DNA from: JAEUMD01 sp036768475
Lineage (GTDB): Bacteria; Pseudomonadota; Alphaproteobacteria; Rhizobiales; Hyphomicrobiaceae
Assembly (NCBI GenBank): GCA_036768475.1
Contig: DAIPMW010000001.1
Span: 372,001 to 436,000, forward strand
Direction: 5' to 3'
DNA length: 64,000 nt
Position 1 is the stretch's first letter. Every line of letters starts with the position of its first letter. The notes beneath the pieces are model-generated. The model saw only the letters and a program-made list of their open reading frames with translations. It did no database searches and was not told the origin of the DNA. This document shows positions 45,928 through 55,018 of the stretch, one piece after another. Made by a program: the position numbers and the translations under genes.

Positions 45928-46677
45928 TCAGTTCGCGTGCTGCGTTGCGTCCAGCTTCCAGTTCGGGTTCATGCGCGCCCGTGTCGTCGACACGTCACGG
46001 CTGAACGTCCACCGGTCGGTCACTTCGCTTACCGTCTGCGGATCGCCCGAGACAACGGCACCAGCCCTGTCCCGCGTGGCGGAAATGAGCTGACTGACGA
46101 ACTTCACAGTGACACTGGCGATGCCGTCTTTTTCCTCGGCGTCAATGATGTCCGCCTTGGAGATGCCGACGAACGATTGGTCGATCTGTTCGCCGCGTTG
46201 CTCGCGCTCCTCGATCACGGCCTGGAAGCTGTCGAAGACCTCGCGGCTCAACAGATCCCGCAGCAGCTTGCGGTTACCTTCCGCAAACGCTGTTACGATC
46301 AGCTCGTAGGCCTGTTTCGCACCGCGCAGGAAATGCTCGGGATCGAAATTTGAGTCGGCCTTGAAGATATCGAGAAGCCCACGCTCCACCTCGCGGTTGG
46401 AGCCGGCAACAGCACGAATGCGTTCCTCAACCTCGGCAAGGGCCAGGCCGCCCTCGTTGGCTGCGGGAGCAGGCTGATGTTCGCCGCGCTGCGGCAAGGT
46501 GACAACCTTGTCGCGGCCGGCAGCGGAGGCCGCAGCGCGCTGCTGTTCTGCCCTGTAGCGCTCCATTCGGGCGTCATCCTCCTCCGTGCGGCGACCTAGG
46601 ACGCTGCGCAGCTTGAGAATGACGACAAGCGCCACAAGCAGGGAAATCAAGGTGATAAGATCAATTCTTCCGTCCAT
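45928..46677 (-). CDS. TimA/Tim44-domain membrane protein
   Basis: A 249-aa protein. One N-terminal transmembrane helix (about 5-23, LITLISLLVALVVILKLRSVLG) leads into a charged linker, then a Tim44-like domain (about 95-240): FDPEHFLRGAKQAYELIVTAFAEGNRKLLRDLLSREVFDSFQAVIEERE and ATRDRAG...VTDRWTFSRDV. It is the bacterial relative of mitochondrial Tim44; TimA in Caulobacter is an inner-membrane protein. It lies upstream of mltA-smr on the same strand, consistent with a conserved envelope cluster. Confidence 0.9.
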   Translation of the reverse strand: MDGRIDLITLISLLVALVVILKLRSVLGRRTEEDDARMERYRAEQQRAAASAAGRDKVVTLPQRGEHQPAPAANEGGLALAEVEERIRAVAGSNREVERGLLDIFKADSNFDPEHFLRGAKQAYELIVTAFAEGNRKLLRDLLSREVFDSFQAVIEEREQRGEQIDQSFVGISKADIIDAEEKDGIASVTVKFVSQLISATRDRAGAVVSGDPQTVSEVTDRWTFSRDVSTTRARMNPNWKLDATQHAN

Positions 46678-47132
46678 GGACGCGCTTTCGAGAGTGATCT
46701 GGCGGGCTATCGATCTACCGCATGTAGACGCCCCGCCGACCGAGGTCCAGACCCTCAAGCAGAACAGGGCAATCGAGCGTTCACCCATTTTCAAAGGGTG
46801 GGGCCGCCAAAGACCGTTGGTATCGACGCCAACTTAGGGCACAAAGACCGGCAAGCCAACTGCAGTTCCTGCCTGGACTCTGGATTGCGGCCCTTTTGCC
46901 AAGTGTACCTCAAATCATGGTTGAGCATCTTCCATCTGAAACTGGGGAGAGACCAGGTGTCCGACAAGAGCAGGACGCGGCCAACAATCGCATTTGAAGC
47001 AAATTCTGGCGCGCTCCGTCGGCGTTATCGGCCTCGCAGCCGTGCAAGGAGAAGCGGAATGCTCAATCCGGGTCAAGGTCGGCAGCCGCGGGGTCAATCA
47101 CGCTGGCTTGTCGCGACGTGGTAAACTGAACT
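46678..47132. promoter_or_regulatory. Divergent timA / fxsA intergenic region
   Basis: About 455 bp with no supported gene. It should contain promoters for the timA-mltA-smr set (minus) and fxsA (plus). No specific operator, terminator or RNA was recognised. Confidence 0.35.
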
Positions 47133-47708
47133 ATGCAAAGTCCGATCCGAGCCATTCTCTTGTTGATCTTCGTCGCCATCCCCTTTTTGGAGATCGCGCT
47201 GCTGATCAAGATCGGCCAAGCGATCGGTTTTTGGGGAACGATTCTTCTGGTGATCGGTACCGCGGCTCTCGGGACTTGGTTGGTGCATACCCAAGGCATG
47301 GAGACGCTGCGGCGCGTGCTGGCAACCATGGATGCGGGCAAACCGCCGGTTGCACCGGTCTTGGACGGATTTTTGCTGCTGATCGCGGGCCTCCTGCTGG
47401 TGACGCCTGGACTCATCACCGATACGCTGGGATTTATCCTTCTCATACCGCCCGTGCGTACTCTGATTGTGCGGTATGGCCTCAATCGCCTGCTGGTCGT
47501 TACAGTTGGCGAGCGGCCCTGGCCGGAGGACGACGGACCTCATCGGGACCCGCGGACGGCGGACACCTGGCCGGAGGCGGAACAGGGTTCCGATCGGCAG
47601 CCCGGCTCGCGCCAGAAGCGGCGTCCCTCCGGCGAGGGCCCGATCATCGAAGGCGAATACGAGCGGTTGGAAGAACGCACTATCGACCCTCGCCGCGGCA
47701 AAAGGTGA
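47133..47708 (+). CDS. fxsA: FxsA family membrane protein
   Basis: A 191-aa protein. Its N-terminal 110 residues form the FxsA membrane domain: RAILLLIFVAIPFLEIALLIKIG, LVIGTAALGTWLVHTQG and DGFLLLIAGLLLVTPGLITDTLGFILLIPPVR. The C-terminal part is hydrophilic. In E. coli FxsA counteracts F-exclusion of phage T7; its normal function is unknown. fxsA-secB adjacency near the origin is common in this order. Confidence 0.92.
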   Translation: MQSPIRAILLLIFVAIPFLEIALLIKIGQAIGFWGTILLVIGTAALGTWLVHTQGMETLRRVLATMDAGKPPVAPVLDGFLLLIAGLLLVTPGLITDTLGFILLIPPVRTLIVRYGLNRLLVVTVGERPWPEDDGPHRDPRTADTWPEAEQGSDRQPGSRQKRRPSGEGPIIEGEYERLEERTIDPRRGKR

Positions 47709-47869
47709 GTGACAGCCAAGGCGCGTGGTACACCCTGATCCTGGCAAGGCGCGGAAACCGTGTGGATTTGCGCAGGGACGTTGCAACGCCGAATTGCGCA
47801 GTGGGCGTGCGCATGATAGCCACCCCCTGATCTTTCTGAGACCCATCCAATCAAGGACGACGGACCATC

Positions 47870-48385
47870 ATGGCGGACGGCAAGAATGGAAACGGCGCGG
47901 CTGAACAAGCAGCTAAAGCGAACCAGGGCGTCGCCCCGATCCAGGCGCAGGTCGTCGGCCAGTACATCAAGGATCTGTCGTTCGAGAACCCGAACATCGA
48001 CACGCTGATGGGCGGCGGACCGGGAGAAAATCCGAACATCCAGCTTGAAGTCAACGTCGATGCCCGCACCGCAGATGCGAAAAACAACGTCTACGAAAGC
48101 GCCATCAATTTCCGCGCTCACGCGACCAGCAAGATTGGCACTATCTACGAGTTGGAGGTGGTCTACGCAGGTCTGTTCCGGATTCAGAACATCCCCAAGG
48201 AGGCGATGGAGCCCTTCCTTCTGGTGAACTGTCCCGCGCTATTGTTCCCGTTCCTGCGCCGGCTGCTCGCCGACATCACGCGCGAAGGCGGCTTCCCGCC
48301 GCTGCTTCTCGATCCGATAGATTTCGGCGCGCTCTACGTGCGACGGCAGCAGGAACTGCAGCAGAAGCAGAAGGCCAACGCCTGA
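47870..48385 (+). CDS. secB: Protein-export chaperone SecB
   Basis: A 171-aa SecB that keeps preproteins unfolded and delivers them to SecA. Conserved stretches include VVGQYIKDLSFENPNI, NIQLEVNVDARTA, YELEVVYAGLFRIQNIP and LLVNCPALLFPFLRRLLADITREGGFPPLLLDPIDF. The C-terminus is Gln/Lys-rich (QQELQQKQKANA). It converges on dnaQ with about 25 nt between stops. Confidence 0.97.
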   Translation: MADGKNGNGAAEQAAKANQGVAPIQAQVVGQYIKDLSFENPNIDTLMGGGPGENPNIQLEVNVDARTADAKNNVYESAINFRAHATSKIGTIYELEVVYAGLFRIQNIPKEAMEPFLLVNCPALLFPFLRRLLADITREGGFPPLLLDPIDFGALYVRRQQELQQKQKANA

Positions 48386-48409
48386 TCGCGTTTCACCATG
48401 CAGGGTCGT

Positions 48410-49126
48410 TCACGTCGACTTTTCAGGCAGATACGTAAGCCAAATGGGGCTGCTGCCGCCCAACGTCTCGATGAAGGTGCGGTGCGCGGTCTTCATTTCA
48501 GGGGTGACACGCGGGGGTAAAGGTGCCGGCCGCTGAGCGGCTGTCTGTGGTCCACGCCGCGAGCGGCGCTCCGCCGATTGCCGTTCTGCCGCGTCGGCCA
48601 ATACCAGCGTTGCCTGACGTTCTCCGAGAAGCTCGATGTAGACATCGGCAAGCAACAGCGAATCCAGCAAGGCGCCGTGCTTGATGCGGTTCGAATTGTC
48701 GATGCCGTAGCGTTTGCACAAGGCGTCGAGCGTGTTGGGACCGGCTGGATGCTTGCGTCGCGCCAGCTGAAGGGTATCAACGACGCGATCCACCAGTATT
48801 GGTCCGAGTTTCAGCCGTCCCAATTCCGCGTTCAAGAAGCCAACGTCGAAAGCCGCGTTGTGAATGACGAGCGGATCCTCGGCGATGAAAGCGAGGAAAT
48901 CCTGCGCAACGCTCGCAAACAACGGCTTGTCCAACAGGAATTGCGTCGACAGACCGTGCACCTTCTCCGCTTCGGCCGGCACGTCGCGCTCGGGATTGAT
49001 GTAGACATGATATTCACGTCCCGTGGGTATGCGATTGAAGAGCTCCACGCAGCCGATCTCGATCAGGCGGTCGCCGCCGTTGGCATTGAGACCTGTCGTT
49101 TCCGTGTCGAGCACGATCTCGCGCAT
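48410..49126 (-). CDS. dnaQ: DNA polymerase III epsilon subunit (proofreading exonuclease)
   Basis: A 238-aa DEDDh 3'-5' exonuclease. Exo I is VLDTETTGLNANGGDRLIEIG, exo II is VIHNAAFDVGFLNAEL, and exo III is HGALLDSLLLADVYIEL with the catalytic His/Asp pair. The C-terminal tail after about 185 is the variable segment that tethers epsilon to the alpha subunit. ATG at 49126 is canonical (MREIVLDTETTG). It follows coaE in the same direction across 87 nt. Confidence 0.95.
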   Translation of the reverse strand: MREIVLDTETTGLNANGGDRLIEIGCVELFNRIPTGREYHVYINPERDVPAEAEKVHGLSTQFLLDKPLFASVAQDFLAFIAEDPLVIHNAAFDVGFLNAELGRLKLGPILVDRVVDTLQLARRKHPAGPNTLDALCKRYGIDNSNRIKHGALLDSLLLADVYIELLGERQATLVLADAAERQSAERRSRRGPQTAAQRPAPLPPRVTPEMKTAHRTFIETLGGSSPIWLTYLPEKST

Positions 49127-49213
49127 CGGTGACCAACCCTCGATGAATTGCCAATTCAGGTGCACATGTCCGGCCATCGGCCCGACGCGCTCAGCCTCTC
49201 GCCTTGCGCGAGT

Positions 49214-49834
49214 CTAGTCGGTGGCCCAATAGCGTTGATAGACAGACCCCTGCCATGTCTTCAGTCGCTCGACCAATCTATCGATTTGCTCCTCGGATGC
49301 GGAAATAGAGCCGCCCGTATCCACAACGAAGTCCGCGCTGCGGCGCTTTTCGGCATCCGGTAACTGGCGAGAGAGGATCTCATCCAACTTGGCCTGGGTC
49401 ATGCCCGAACGCGACAATACGCGATCGCGCTGCGCGACGGCCGAAGCGCTGACGACGACAGTCACGTCGCAGAACTTGTCGCCGCCGGTCTCGAACAAAA
49501 GCGGGATTTCGAGCACCGCCATCGCTGCTCCTTGTTGCGCCTGGGTGCGCAGAAAGTCGCGTTCCATGGCGCGCACCAAGGGATGCACGATCGCTTCGAG
49601 CTTCGTGAAACCGGCGGGATCGGAGATCAATGCCGCGAGAAGCCGCTGGCGATCGACTGTTCCATTTTCCGTAGTTCCGGGAAACGCTGCCTCGATCAGG
49701 TCAGCCGCAGCGCCGGTATAGAGCTGATGCACGGCGGCGTCCGCATCGAACACCGAAATGCCATTGGCACGGAAACGATTGGCAGCGGTCGATTTGCCCA
49801 TGCCGATGGAACCTGTCAGTCCGATCACCAGCAT
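49214..49834 (-). CDS. coaE: Dephospho-CoA kinase
   Basis: A 206-aa P-loop kinase performing the last step of CoA biosynthesis. MLVIGLTGSIGMGKSTAANRFRANG carries Walker A; VFDADAAVHQLY and VLEIPLLFETGGDKFCDVTVVV are typical. ATG at 49834 shares one base with the aroE stop (TGATG), indicating coupling. A longer frame inside aroE is not supported. Confidence 0.95.
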   Translation of the reverse strand: MLVIGLTGSIGMGKSTAANRFRANGISVFDADAAVHQLYTGAAADLIEAAFPGTTENGTVDRQRLLAALISDPAGFTKLEAIVHPLVRAMERDFLRTQAQQGAAMAVLEIPLLFETGGDKFCDVTVVVSASAVAQRDRVLSRSGMTQAKLDEILSRQLPDAEKRRSADFVVDTGGSISASEEQIDRLVERLKTWQGSVYQRYWATD

Positions 49835-50667
49835 CAGGCGGCGGCCCCCAGGTCGGCAACGATCAATGCGCGCAGGGCAGGCGTCACTTGCGGTCGGATG
49901 CCGAACCATTTCTCGAACCCCGGCACCGCCTGATGCAGCAACATGCCCAGACCATCGACGGTTCTGAGGCCGCGCGCACGAGCCTTGGCCAGCAGCTCGG
50001 TCTCAAGTGGCACATAGACAATATCGGCAACGACAGTGCGATCATCGACATGGGCCAAATCCATCTGCAGGGACCCTTCGCCCTTCATGCCGATCGTGGT
50101 CGTATTTATAATAACGCTCGCCTCGCGGGCGGCCTGTGACCGGTCGGCCCAATCGATGGCCCTCACACGCGAGCCGAAATGCTGGCACAGCGACTCGGCA
50201 CGCGAGTACGTCCGGTTGGCAACGCGCACAGCGCTGACACCTGCTTCGAGAAATCCGTAGACGATGGCACGGGCTGCACCGCCGGCGCCCAGAATCAGCA
50301 CGGGCTTGTCGCGCTGATACCAATCGGGCACGGTTATCTCCAGATGCGTCATGAATCCATAAGTATCGGTATTGGCGGCGCAGATCCTGCCATGATCGAG
50401 CCAGACCGTGTTCGCCGCGCCGACCGCAACCGCAGATGCGTCCTTTTCATCCGCCGTCTCGAATGCGATTTCTTTCAACGGCACAGTGACGTTGCAGCCG
50501 GCATATCCAGCATCGCCAAGTCGGCGAAGAAACGCGCAGGCTTCCTCCGGGCGGACCGCGCGTTTTTCGTAGCTGCCGTCTATGTCCAGGGACTTCAGCC
50601 AATACCCATGGATCATGGGCGATCGGGAGTGTTCGATCGGCCAACCGATGACACAGGCTTTGCGCAT
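49834..50667 (-). CDS. aroE: Shikimate dehydrogenase
   Basis: A 277-aa NADP-dependent enzyme reducing 3-dehydroshikimate. Substrate-binding VIGWPIEHSRSPMIHGYW, catalytic Lys and Asp in VTVPLKE and AANTDTYGF, and nucleotide-binding LILGAGGAARAIVYGF are visible, with YVPLETELLAKARARG near the C-terminus. Middle gene of the minus-strand run PPDK regulator-maf-aroE-coaE-dnaQ. Confidence 0.95.
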   Translation of the reverse strand: MRKACVIGWPIEHSRSPMIHGYWLKSLDIDGSYEKRAVRPEEACAFLRRLGDAGYAGCNVTVPLKEIAFETADEKDASAVAVGAANTVWLDHGRICAANTDTYGFMTHLEITVPDWYQRDKPVLILGAGGAARAIVYGFLEAGVSAVRVANRTYSRAESLCQHFGSRVRAIDWADRSQAAREASVIINTTTIGMKGEGSLQMDLAHVDDRTVVADIVYVPLETELLAKARARGLRTVDGLGMLLHQAVPGFEKWFGIRPQVTPALRALIVADLGAAA

Positions 50668-50688
50668 GTTTTCGGTGATCCTCCAGGA

Positions 50689-51306
50689 CTACGTGAGCAA
50701 CAGTCGACGCGCACGCAACTCGGCGAGCAGCGGCATCAGGGGCATTCCAAGCACGGTAAAATAGTCCCCCTCAATGCGCTCGAAGAGCTGAATGCCGAGG
50801 TCTTCCATCAGGTAGGCACCGACGCTATCCAGCACGGTACGGCCCGCACGACGCATATAATCATCGAGGAATGCGTCGGAGAAATCGCGCACGTACATCT
50901 CGGCGGTATCGACCATCGACCACAACGTTTCGCCATTATGAGCGAGGGCCACGGCGGAATGAAGCGCGTGTACCTTTCCGCGGAACGATGCGAGCTGGCG
51001 ACGCGCCGCGGCTTCGTCCTTCGGTTTTGTGATGACGTCTTCGCCGAAGGCCAGCACCTGATCGCCGCCAATGACGAATGCATCGGGTTGCAGCCGGCTC
51101 ACCGTCTCAGCCTTGGCGACGGCCAGAATTTCGGCAATGTCAGCCGGATCGACCGTGGCCTCGCCGTTTTCGTCACGAAGGGCGGCGCGAATCGCATCTT
51201 CATCGACATCCGCGGTCTCGACGGTAAAGCTCACACCGGCGGAGCGCAGCATCTCGCGACGCGCACGGCTGCCCGAGGCCAGGATGATGTTGGCGTCTTG
51301 ATGCAC
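50689..51306 (-). CDS. maf: Maf-family nucleotide pyrophosphatase
   Basis: A 205-aa Maf/YhdE-type NTP pyrophosphatase, implicated in septum control and hydrolysis of modified nucleotides. N-terminal IILASGSRARREMLRSAGVSF and the central VIGGDQVLAFGEDVITKPKDEAAARRQLASFRGKVH are diagnostic. The start is GTG at 51306, immediately after the TGA of the upstream gene, so translation is probably coupled. Confidence 0.93.
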   Translation of the reverse strand: MHQDANIILASGSRARREMLRSAGVSFTVETADVDEDAIRAALRDENGEATVDPADIAEILAVAKAETVSRLQPDAFVIGGDQVLAFGEDVITKPKDEAAARRQLASFRGKVHALHSAVALAHNGETLWSMVDTAEMYVRDFSDAFLDDYMRRAGRTVLDSVGAYLMEDLGIQLFERIEGDYFTVLGMPLMPLLAELRARRLLLT

Positions 51307-52155
51307 TCAGGTCTCCTTGGCCTCTTCGGCGGCAATCTTCTTATCGTGCATCAGCTTGATGATCGCGGCGGCCGTCTCTTCGACCGACCGGCGGGTGACG
51401 TCGATGACGGGCCAGCCGTATTTGGCCGACAGCTTGCGCGTGTAGGTTATTTCCGAAGCGATGAGGCTGCGATCGACGTATGTGTCGAGATCGCGGTCGG
51501 CCATCATCATCGCGCGATTGCGGCGTATCTCGGCAATACGCTCTGGCGAGGCGACGAGGCAGACGACGAACGCCGTGTGCGGCTCGGTTAACCGGCGGGG
51601 CAACTCGATCTGCGGTACGAGGGGTAGGTTGGTCGTCTTGAAGCCGCGTTGCGCTAGGTAGATGCTGGTTGGCGTCTTCGACGTACGCGAGATGCCGAGA
51701 ATGCAGATGTCGGCTTGGCTCATGTTGTCGGGCAGGCGGCCGTCATCATGCGCCATCGTGAAGTTCAGCGCCTCGATGCGCTTGAAGTAATCCGCATCAA
51801 GAACGTGCTGGCCGGCGACCGTGGGCGTACTAGCCGCGCCCAGATAATTCTCAAACGTTTGCATGATTGGCTGGAGGACGTGCAGACAGGGAACCTTGAT
51901 CTCACGGCACCGGCGCTCGATTTCCTCGGAGAGCGTCTTGTTGACGATGGTGCACAGAACGATGCCGGGTGTTTGCTCGATCTCCTGTAGCGCGCGCTTG
52001 AGCTGACGCGGCGTTCTGACGAGCGGATAGACGTGCTCTATCGCACGCATCTCCGCGTACTGCACGGCGGCGGCCTTGGCGATCGTTGTCAGTGTTTCGC
52101 CCGTAGAGTCGGAAACGAGATGCAGATGAAAGTAGCTGGGCTGGGAGTGGACCAT
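51307..52155 (-). CDS. Pyruvate,phosphate dikinase regulatory protein (PSRP/DUF299)
   Basis: A 282-aa bifunctional serine/threonine kinase and pyrophosphorylase family protein that switches PPDK or PEP synthetase off and on. FHLHLVSDSTGETLTTIAKAA at the start and the P-loop-like LGISRTSKTPTSIYLAQRGFKTTNLPLVP are diagnostic. Its upstream gap is the putative origin of replication, from which it is transcribed leftwards. Confidence 0.94.
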   Translation of the reverse strand: MVHSQPSYFHLHLVSDSTGETLTTIAKAAAVQYAEMRAIEHVYPLVRTPRQLKRALQEIEQTPGIVLCTIVNKTLSEEIERRCREIKVPCLHVLQPIMQTFENYLGAASTPTVAGQHVLDADYFKRIEALNFTMAHDDGRLPDNMSQADICILGISRTSKTPTSIYLAQRGFKTTNLPLVPQIELPRRLTEPHTAFVVCLVASPERIAEIRRNRAMMMADRDLDTYVDRSLIASEITYTRKLSAKYGWPVIDVTRRSVEETAAAIIKLMHDKKIAAEEAKET

Positions 52156-52502
52156 GACCTTGGGGCCGCCTGTGGATAAAGGGATGCGTTATCCAGTGCG
52201 TCAGCGCCAAGTGGGGACCCTGCTCGCTGTGCCTGCACGTTTGTCCACGGTGATACTCACATTTGGGTCAATGCGAACGAATTTTTTTCGCCCTGTCCCT
52301 GCCTGGGGATTGCTGGAGCGCCCCAGGGCCAGCGGACCGGTGTCCCCAGGTGGTCAACAGGGGAGGCCCCTACAACGCGCACCGCAAGCTACTCACAGGG
52401 CTGGTCATATTGATGGCTTGCGGTTTGGCGCACGAGCGGCCACAAGATCTCGTGGCCGATAAATGGCGTGAGGGATAGCGTGCGGATAAGCTGGGGAAGA
52501 AC
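52156..52502. other. Candidate chromosomal replication origin (oriC)
   Basis: About 350 bp between divergent PPDK-regulator and hemE genes. A perfect DnaA box, TGTGGATAA, lies at 52171-52179. Near-matches are TGCGGATAA at 52481-52489, TTGTCCACG at 52241-52249 and TTATCCAGT at 52189-52197. An A/G-rich tract lies at 52535-52570. In Caulobacter and several Hyphomicrobiales oriC lies beside hemE, and the parS/parAB region here is 6-11 kb away. Assignment is by position and boxes only. Confidence 0.7.
52171..52179. promoter_or_regulatory. Perfect DnaA box TGTGGATAA
   Basis: Exact complement of the DnaA consensus TTATCCACA. It lies 16 nt upstream of the PPDK-regulator start codon, inside the candidate origin. 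Confidence 0.75.
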
Positions 52503-52577
52503 ATGATATCTCCGACTTCCCCGCAGCTAAGAGAAACAGAAAAAAGAAGAAGAAGATTCAATAAGATTGAAGTTTGC

Positions 52578-53636
52578 ATGGCATTAGACGCACGCGCACC
52601 TACCAACGCCAGCCGACGCTTTCTGGCTCCGTTCGCCGGGCAAGCCTTGTCACCGCCACCGATCTGGCTGATGCGTCAGGCTGGGCGGTACCTGCCCGAG
52701 TACCGTGCGACGCGTGAGGAGGCCGGAAGCTTTCTGAAGCTGTGCTACACGCCGAAGCTGGCAGCGGAAGTGACGCTGCAGCCGATCAGGCGGTACGGCT
52801 TCGATGCGGCAATTCTTTTCGCCGATATCCTGATCGTGCCGGACGCCCTCGGGCAGGACGTGCGTTTCGAAACCGGCGAAGGGCCGCGGCTCGATGCAAT
52901 CACGGACGAGAAAGGGCTGAGCCGGCTCGATCCGAATGCTACGGGAGAAAAATTCGGTCTCATCTGCGAGACGGTTCACCGGTTGCGGCAGGATTTGCCG
53001 AAGGAGACCGCGCTGATCGGCTTTTGCGGCGCGCCGTGGACCGTGGCCACCTACATGGTGGGCGGGCAGGGCTCGCCGGATCAGGCCGCTGCGCGATCCT
53101 GGGCCTACCGCGATCCTCAGGAATTTGCCAAGCTGATCGATATTCTGGTCGGTGTTTCAGTGGATTATCTGTCGCGCCAGGTGGAAGCGGGCGCAGATGT
53201 CCTGCAGATTTTCGATAGCTGGGCGGGTTCGCTGCCCGATAATGAATTTGCACGTTGGGTGATCGATCCGACTCGGGTAATGGTCGAACAGTTGAAGGCG
53301 CGCCATCCAGGCGTTCCGATCATCGGCTTTCCGCGCGGGGCGGGCGCGTCTACGGCCGAGTTCGTGACTGCGACGGGTGTCGATGGGGTCAGCTGTGACA
53401 CGGCGATGCCGCTGTGTGCGATGCGCGAGCTCGCCGAACTCGACGTGGTGGTGCAGGGCAACCTCGATCCGCTGCTGCTCGTTGCTGGCGGGGATGCGCT
53501 CGATCGGCGTATTGACGAAATCCTGGCGGCAATGCGAGGACGGAGACATATTTTCAATCTCGGCCATGGGATCACACCACCGACGACGCCGGAGAACGTG
53601 GCGCGTCTGGTGGAGAGGATCAGAGCCGGCGCATAA
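52578..53636 (+). CDS. hemE: Uroporphyrinogen decarboxylase
   Basis: A 352-aa enzyme decarboxylating uroporphyrinogen III to coproporphyrinogen III. PIWLMRQAGRYLPEYRATRE at the N-terminus, FCGAPWTVATYMVGG, LQIFDSWAGSLP and NLGHGITPPTTPENV are hallmark segments. ATG at 52578 gives usual length; an in-frame ATG at 52503 adds a charged 25-residue extension. No strong Shine-Dalgarno precedes either. First gene rightwards from the putative oriC. Confidence 0.95.
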   Translation: MALDARAPTNASRRFLAPFAGQALSPPPIWLMRQAGRYLPEYRATREEAGSFLKLCYTPKLAAEVTLQPIRRYGFDAAILFADILIVPDALGQDVRFETGEGPRLDAITDEKGLSRLDPNATGEKFGLICETVHRLRQDLPKETALIGFCGAPWTVATYMVGGQGSPDQAAARSWAYRDPQEFAKLIDILVGVSVDYLSRQVEAGADVLQIFDSWAGSLPDNEFARWVIDPTRVMVEQLKARHPGVPIIGFPRGAGASTAEFVTATGVDGVSCDTAMPLCAMRELAELDVVVQGNLDPLLLVAGGDALDRRIDEILAAMRGRRHIFNLGHGITPPTTPENVARLVERIRAGA

Positions 53637-53665
53637 GCGGTCTGGTGTCTCAGAGTGAGGTCGGA

Positions 53666-54376
53666 ATGGGATTGTCCCAGTTACCGGACATCAAGATCTT
53701 CGGAATTGGTCTGCAAAAGACTGGGTTAACCAGCCTATTGCGATTGCTCCAACGGAGCGGGATCAAGGCGCGCGGTACAAATTTGCCGTTGCGACGGAGA
53801 TTTGCGCGTAAGCGCGACTACAAGGGTGTCCTTACCTACTACGACACAGCCCAGTTCCATTGTGATTGGCCAACGCCTCTCATGTACAAGGCGACATTTG
53901 CGAAATACGGCAAGAGGGCTCGCTTTATCCTGACGGTGCGCAAGGATGCCGATACATGGTTCGAAAGCTTGAAGCGGCACAACCGCTATGCACACCCAAT
54001 CATGAACAAACACAAGTGGATCTTTGGTCGCTATTATCCACACGGTTTCGATGTCGAACACAAAGCCTATTACGAGCAACATATTCGTGAGGTGGTGGAA
54101 TTTTTCGAGTCGCAAGGAGCAAGCGACCAGTTGCTGATCATCCGGGTGGACGATCCCGAATCCATCAGCAAATTGTCAAAGTTCCTGGGGATCGAAATCC
54201 CGTTCGACAAATTCCCGCGCGAGAATGTCAGTGCGGGCGATCGTCGCGACATCGGTAGCATTTTCAAATGGAACTACAATAAGGTTGTTTTACCCCTATA
54301 CGAGCGTTATGCACCACGTTTGGCGCGAAAATCGCCGCGGCAGATCCGTCCAATCGACATGGACTGGGCGGATTAG
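53666..54376 (+). CDS. Sulfotransferase-like protein
   Basis: A 236-aa protein with the cytosolic sulfotransferase layout. The 5'-phosphosulfate loop is IFGIGLQKTGLTSLLRLL near residue 15, where the usual KTGTTS is KTGLTS. The 3'-phosphate motif is RARFILTVRKDADTWFESLKRH near residue 95. Similar short proteins transfer sulfate from PAPS to carbohydrates or lipids, but the loop change makes activity uncertain. ATG at 53666 has GAGG 5 nt upstream; a GTG 7 codons earlier is possible. It sits between hemE and hemJ, which are usually adjacent; base composition is a little more AT-rich than its neighbours. Confidence 0.75.
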   Translation: MGLSQLPDIKIFGIGLQKTGLTSLLRLLQRSGIKARGTNLPLRRRFARKRDYKGVLTYYDTAQFHCDWPTPLMYKATFAKYGKRARFILTVRKDADTWFESLKRHNRYAHPIMNKHKWIFGRYYPHGFDVEHKAYYEQHIREVVEFFESQGASDQLLIIRVDDPESISKLSKFLGIEIPFDKFPRENVSAGDRRDIGSIFKWNYNKVVLPLYERYAPRLARKSPRQIRPIDMDWAD

Positions 54377-54466
54377 ATCAAAGCCGATAAATGAAAATCG
54401 GGCTTTCCGGGGATTGTGCAACTGCGGCGTTGACCGAAGTGGCTAGCCCCGCCTAAACCTGCGCTC

Positions 54467-55018
54467 ATGTCCACTGAAACCAATTCAACTGCGCCCACAA
54501 CGACTTCGCCGGTGTCCCCCGCCAAGCGGGCGGCGGTGGCACTTGGGCTCACGGTAGCCGCGACGGCGGCCGTCATGATGGCTTTGGGCGATGCGGCGTA
54601 TCCCTGGGTGAAGGCCGTGCACGTCATCGCCATCATCTCCTGGATGGCAGGGATGTTGTATCTGCCACGTCTGTTTATCTATCACTGCGAGGCGGAAAAG
54701 GGCTCCAGGCAATCCGAAACCTTCAAAGTGATGGAGCGGCGCCTGCTGCAGATTATCATCAATCCGGCGATGATTGTGTCGTGGGTGCTGGGGCTGTGGC
54801 TTGCATGGACGGCGGGGTATTTCACCGACGGCTGGTTCCATGCCAAGCTGGCGCTGGCGCTGGTGCTGTCCGGCGTGCACGGATATTTTTCCGCGGCAGT
54901 TCGGACATTCGCTGAGGATCGCAATACCAAACCGGCGCGGCATTGGCGGATCGTCAATGAGGTGCCGACGCTCCTGATGATCGGCATCGTTATCCTGGTG
55001 ATCGTCAAGCCGTTCTGA
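54467..55018 (+). CDS. hemJ: Protoporphyrinogen oxidase HemJ
   Basis: A 183-aa membrane protein with four main membrane spans. WVKAVHVIAIISWMAGMLYLPRLFIYHCE carries the conserved His of HemJ, and MERRLLQIIINPAMIVSWVLGLWL, WFHAKLALALVLSGVHGYF and RIVNEVPTLLMIGIVILVI are typical. HemJ oxidises protoporphyrinogen IX in bacteria lacking HemG/HemY. The first 35 residues are a Thr/Ala-rich extension. Clusters with hemE and rho, as in other alphaproteobacteria. Confidence 0.94.
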   Translation: MSTETNSTAPTTTSPVSPAKRAAVALGLTVAATAAVMMALGDAAYPWVKAVHVIAIISWMAGMLYLPRLFIYHCEAEKGSRQSETFKVMERRLLQIIINPAMIVSWVLGLWLAWTAGYFTDGWFHAKLALALVLSGVHGYFSAAVRTFAEDRNTKPARHWRIVNEVPTLLMIGIVILVIVKPF

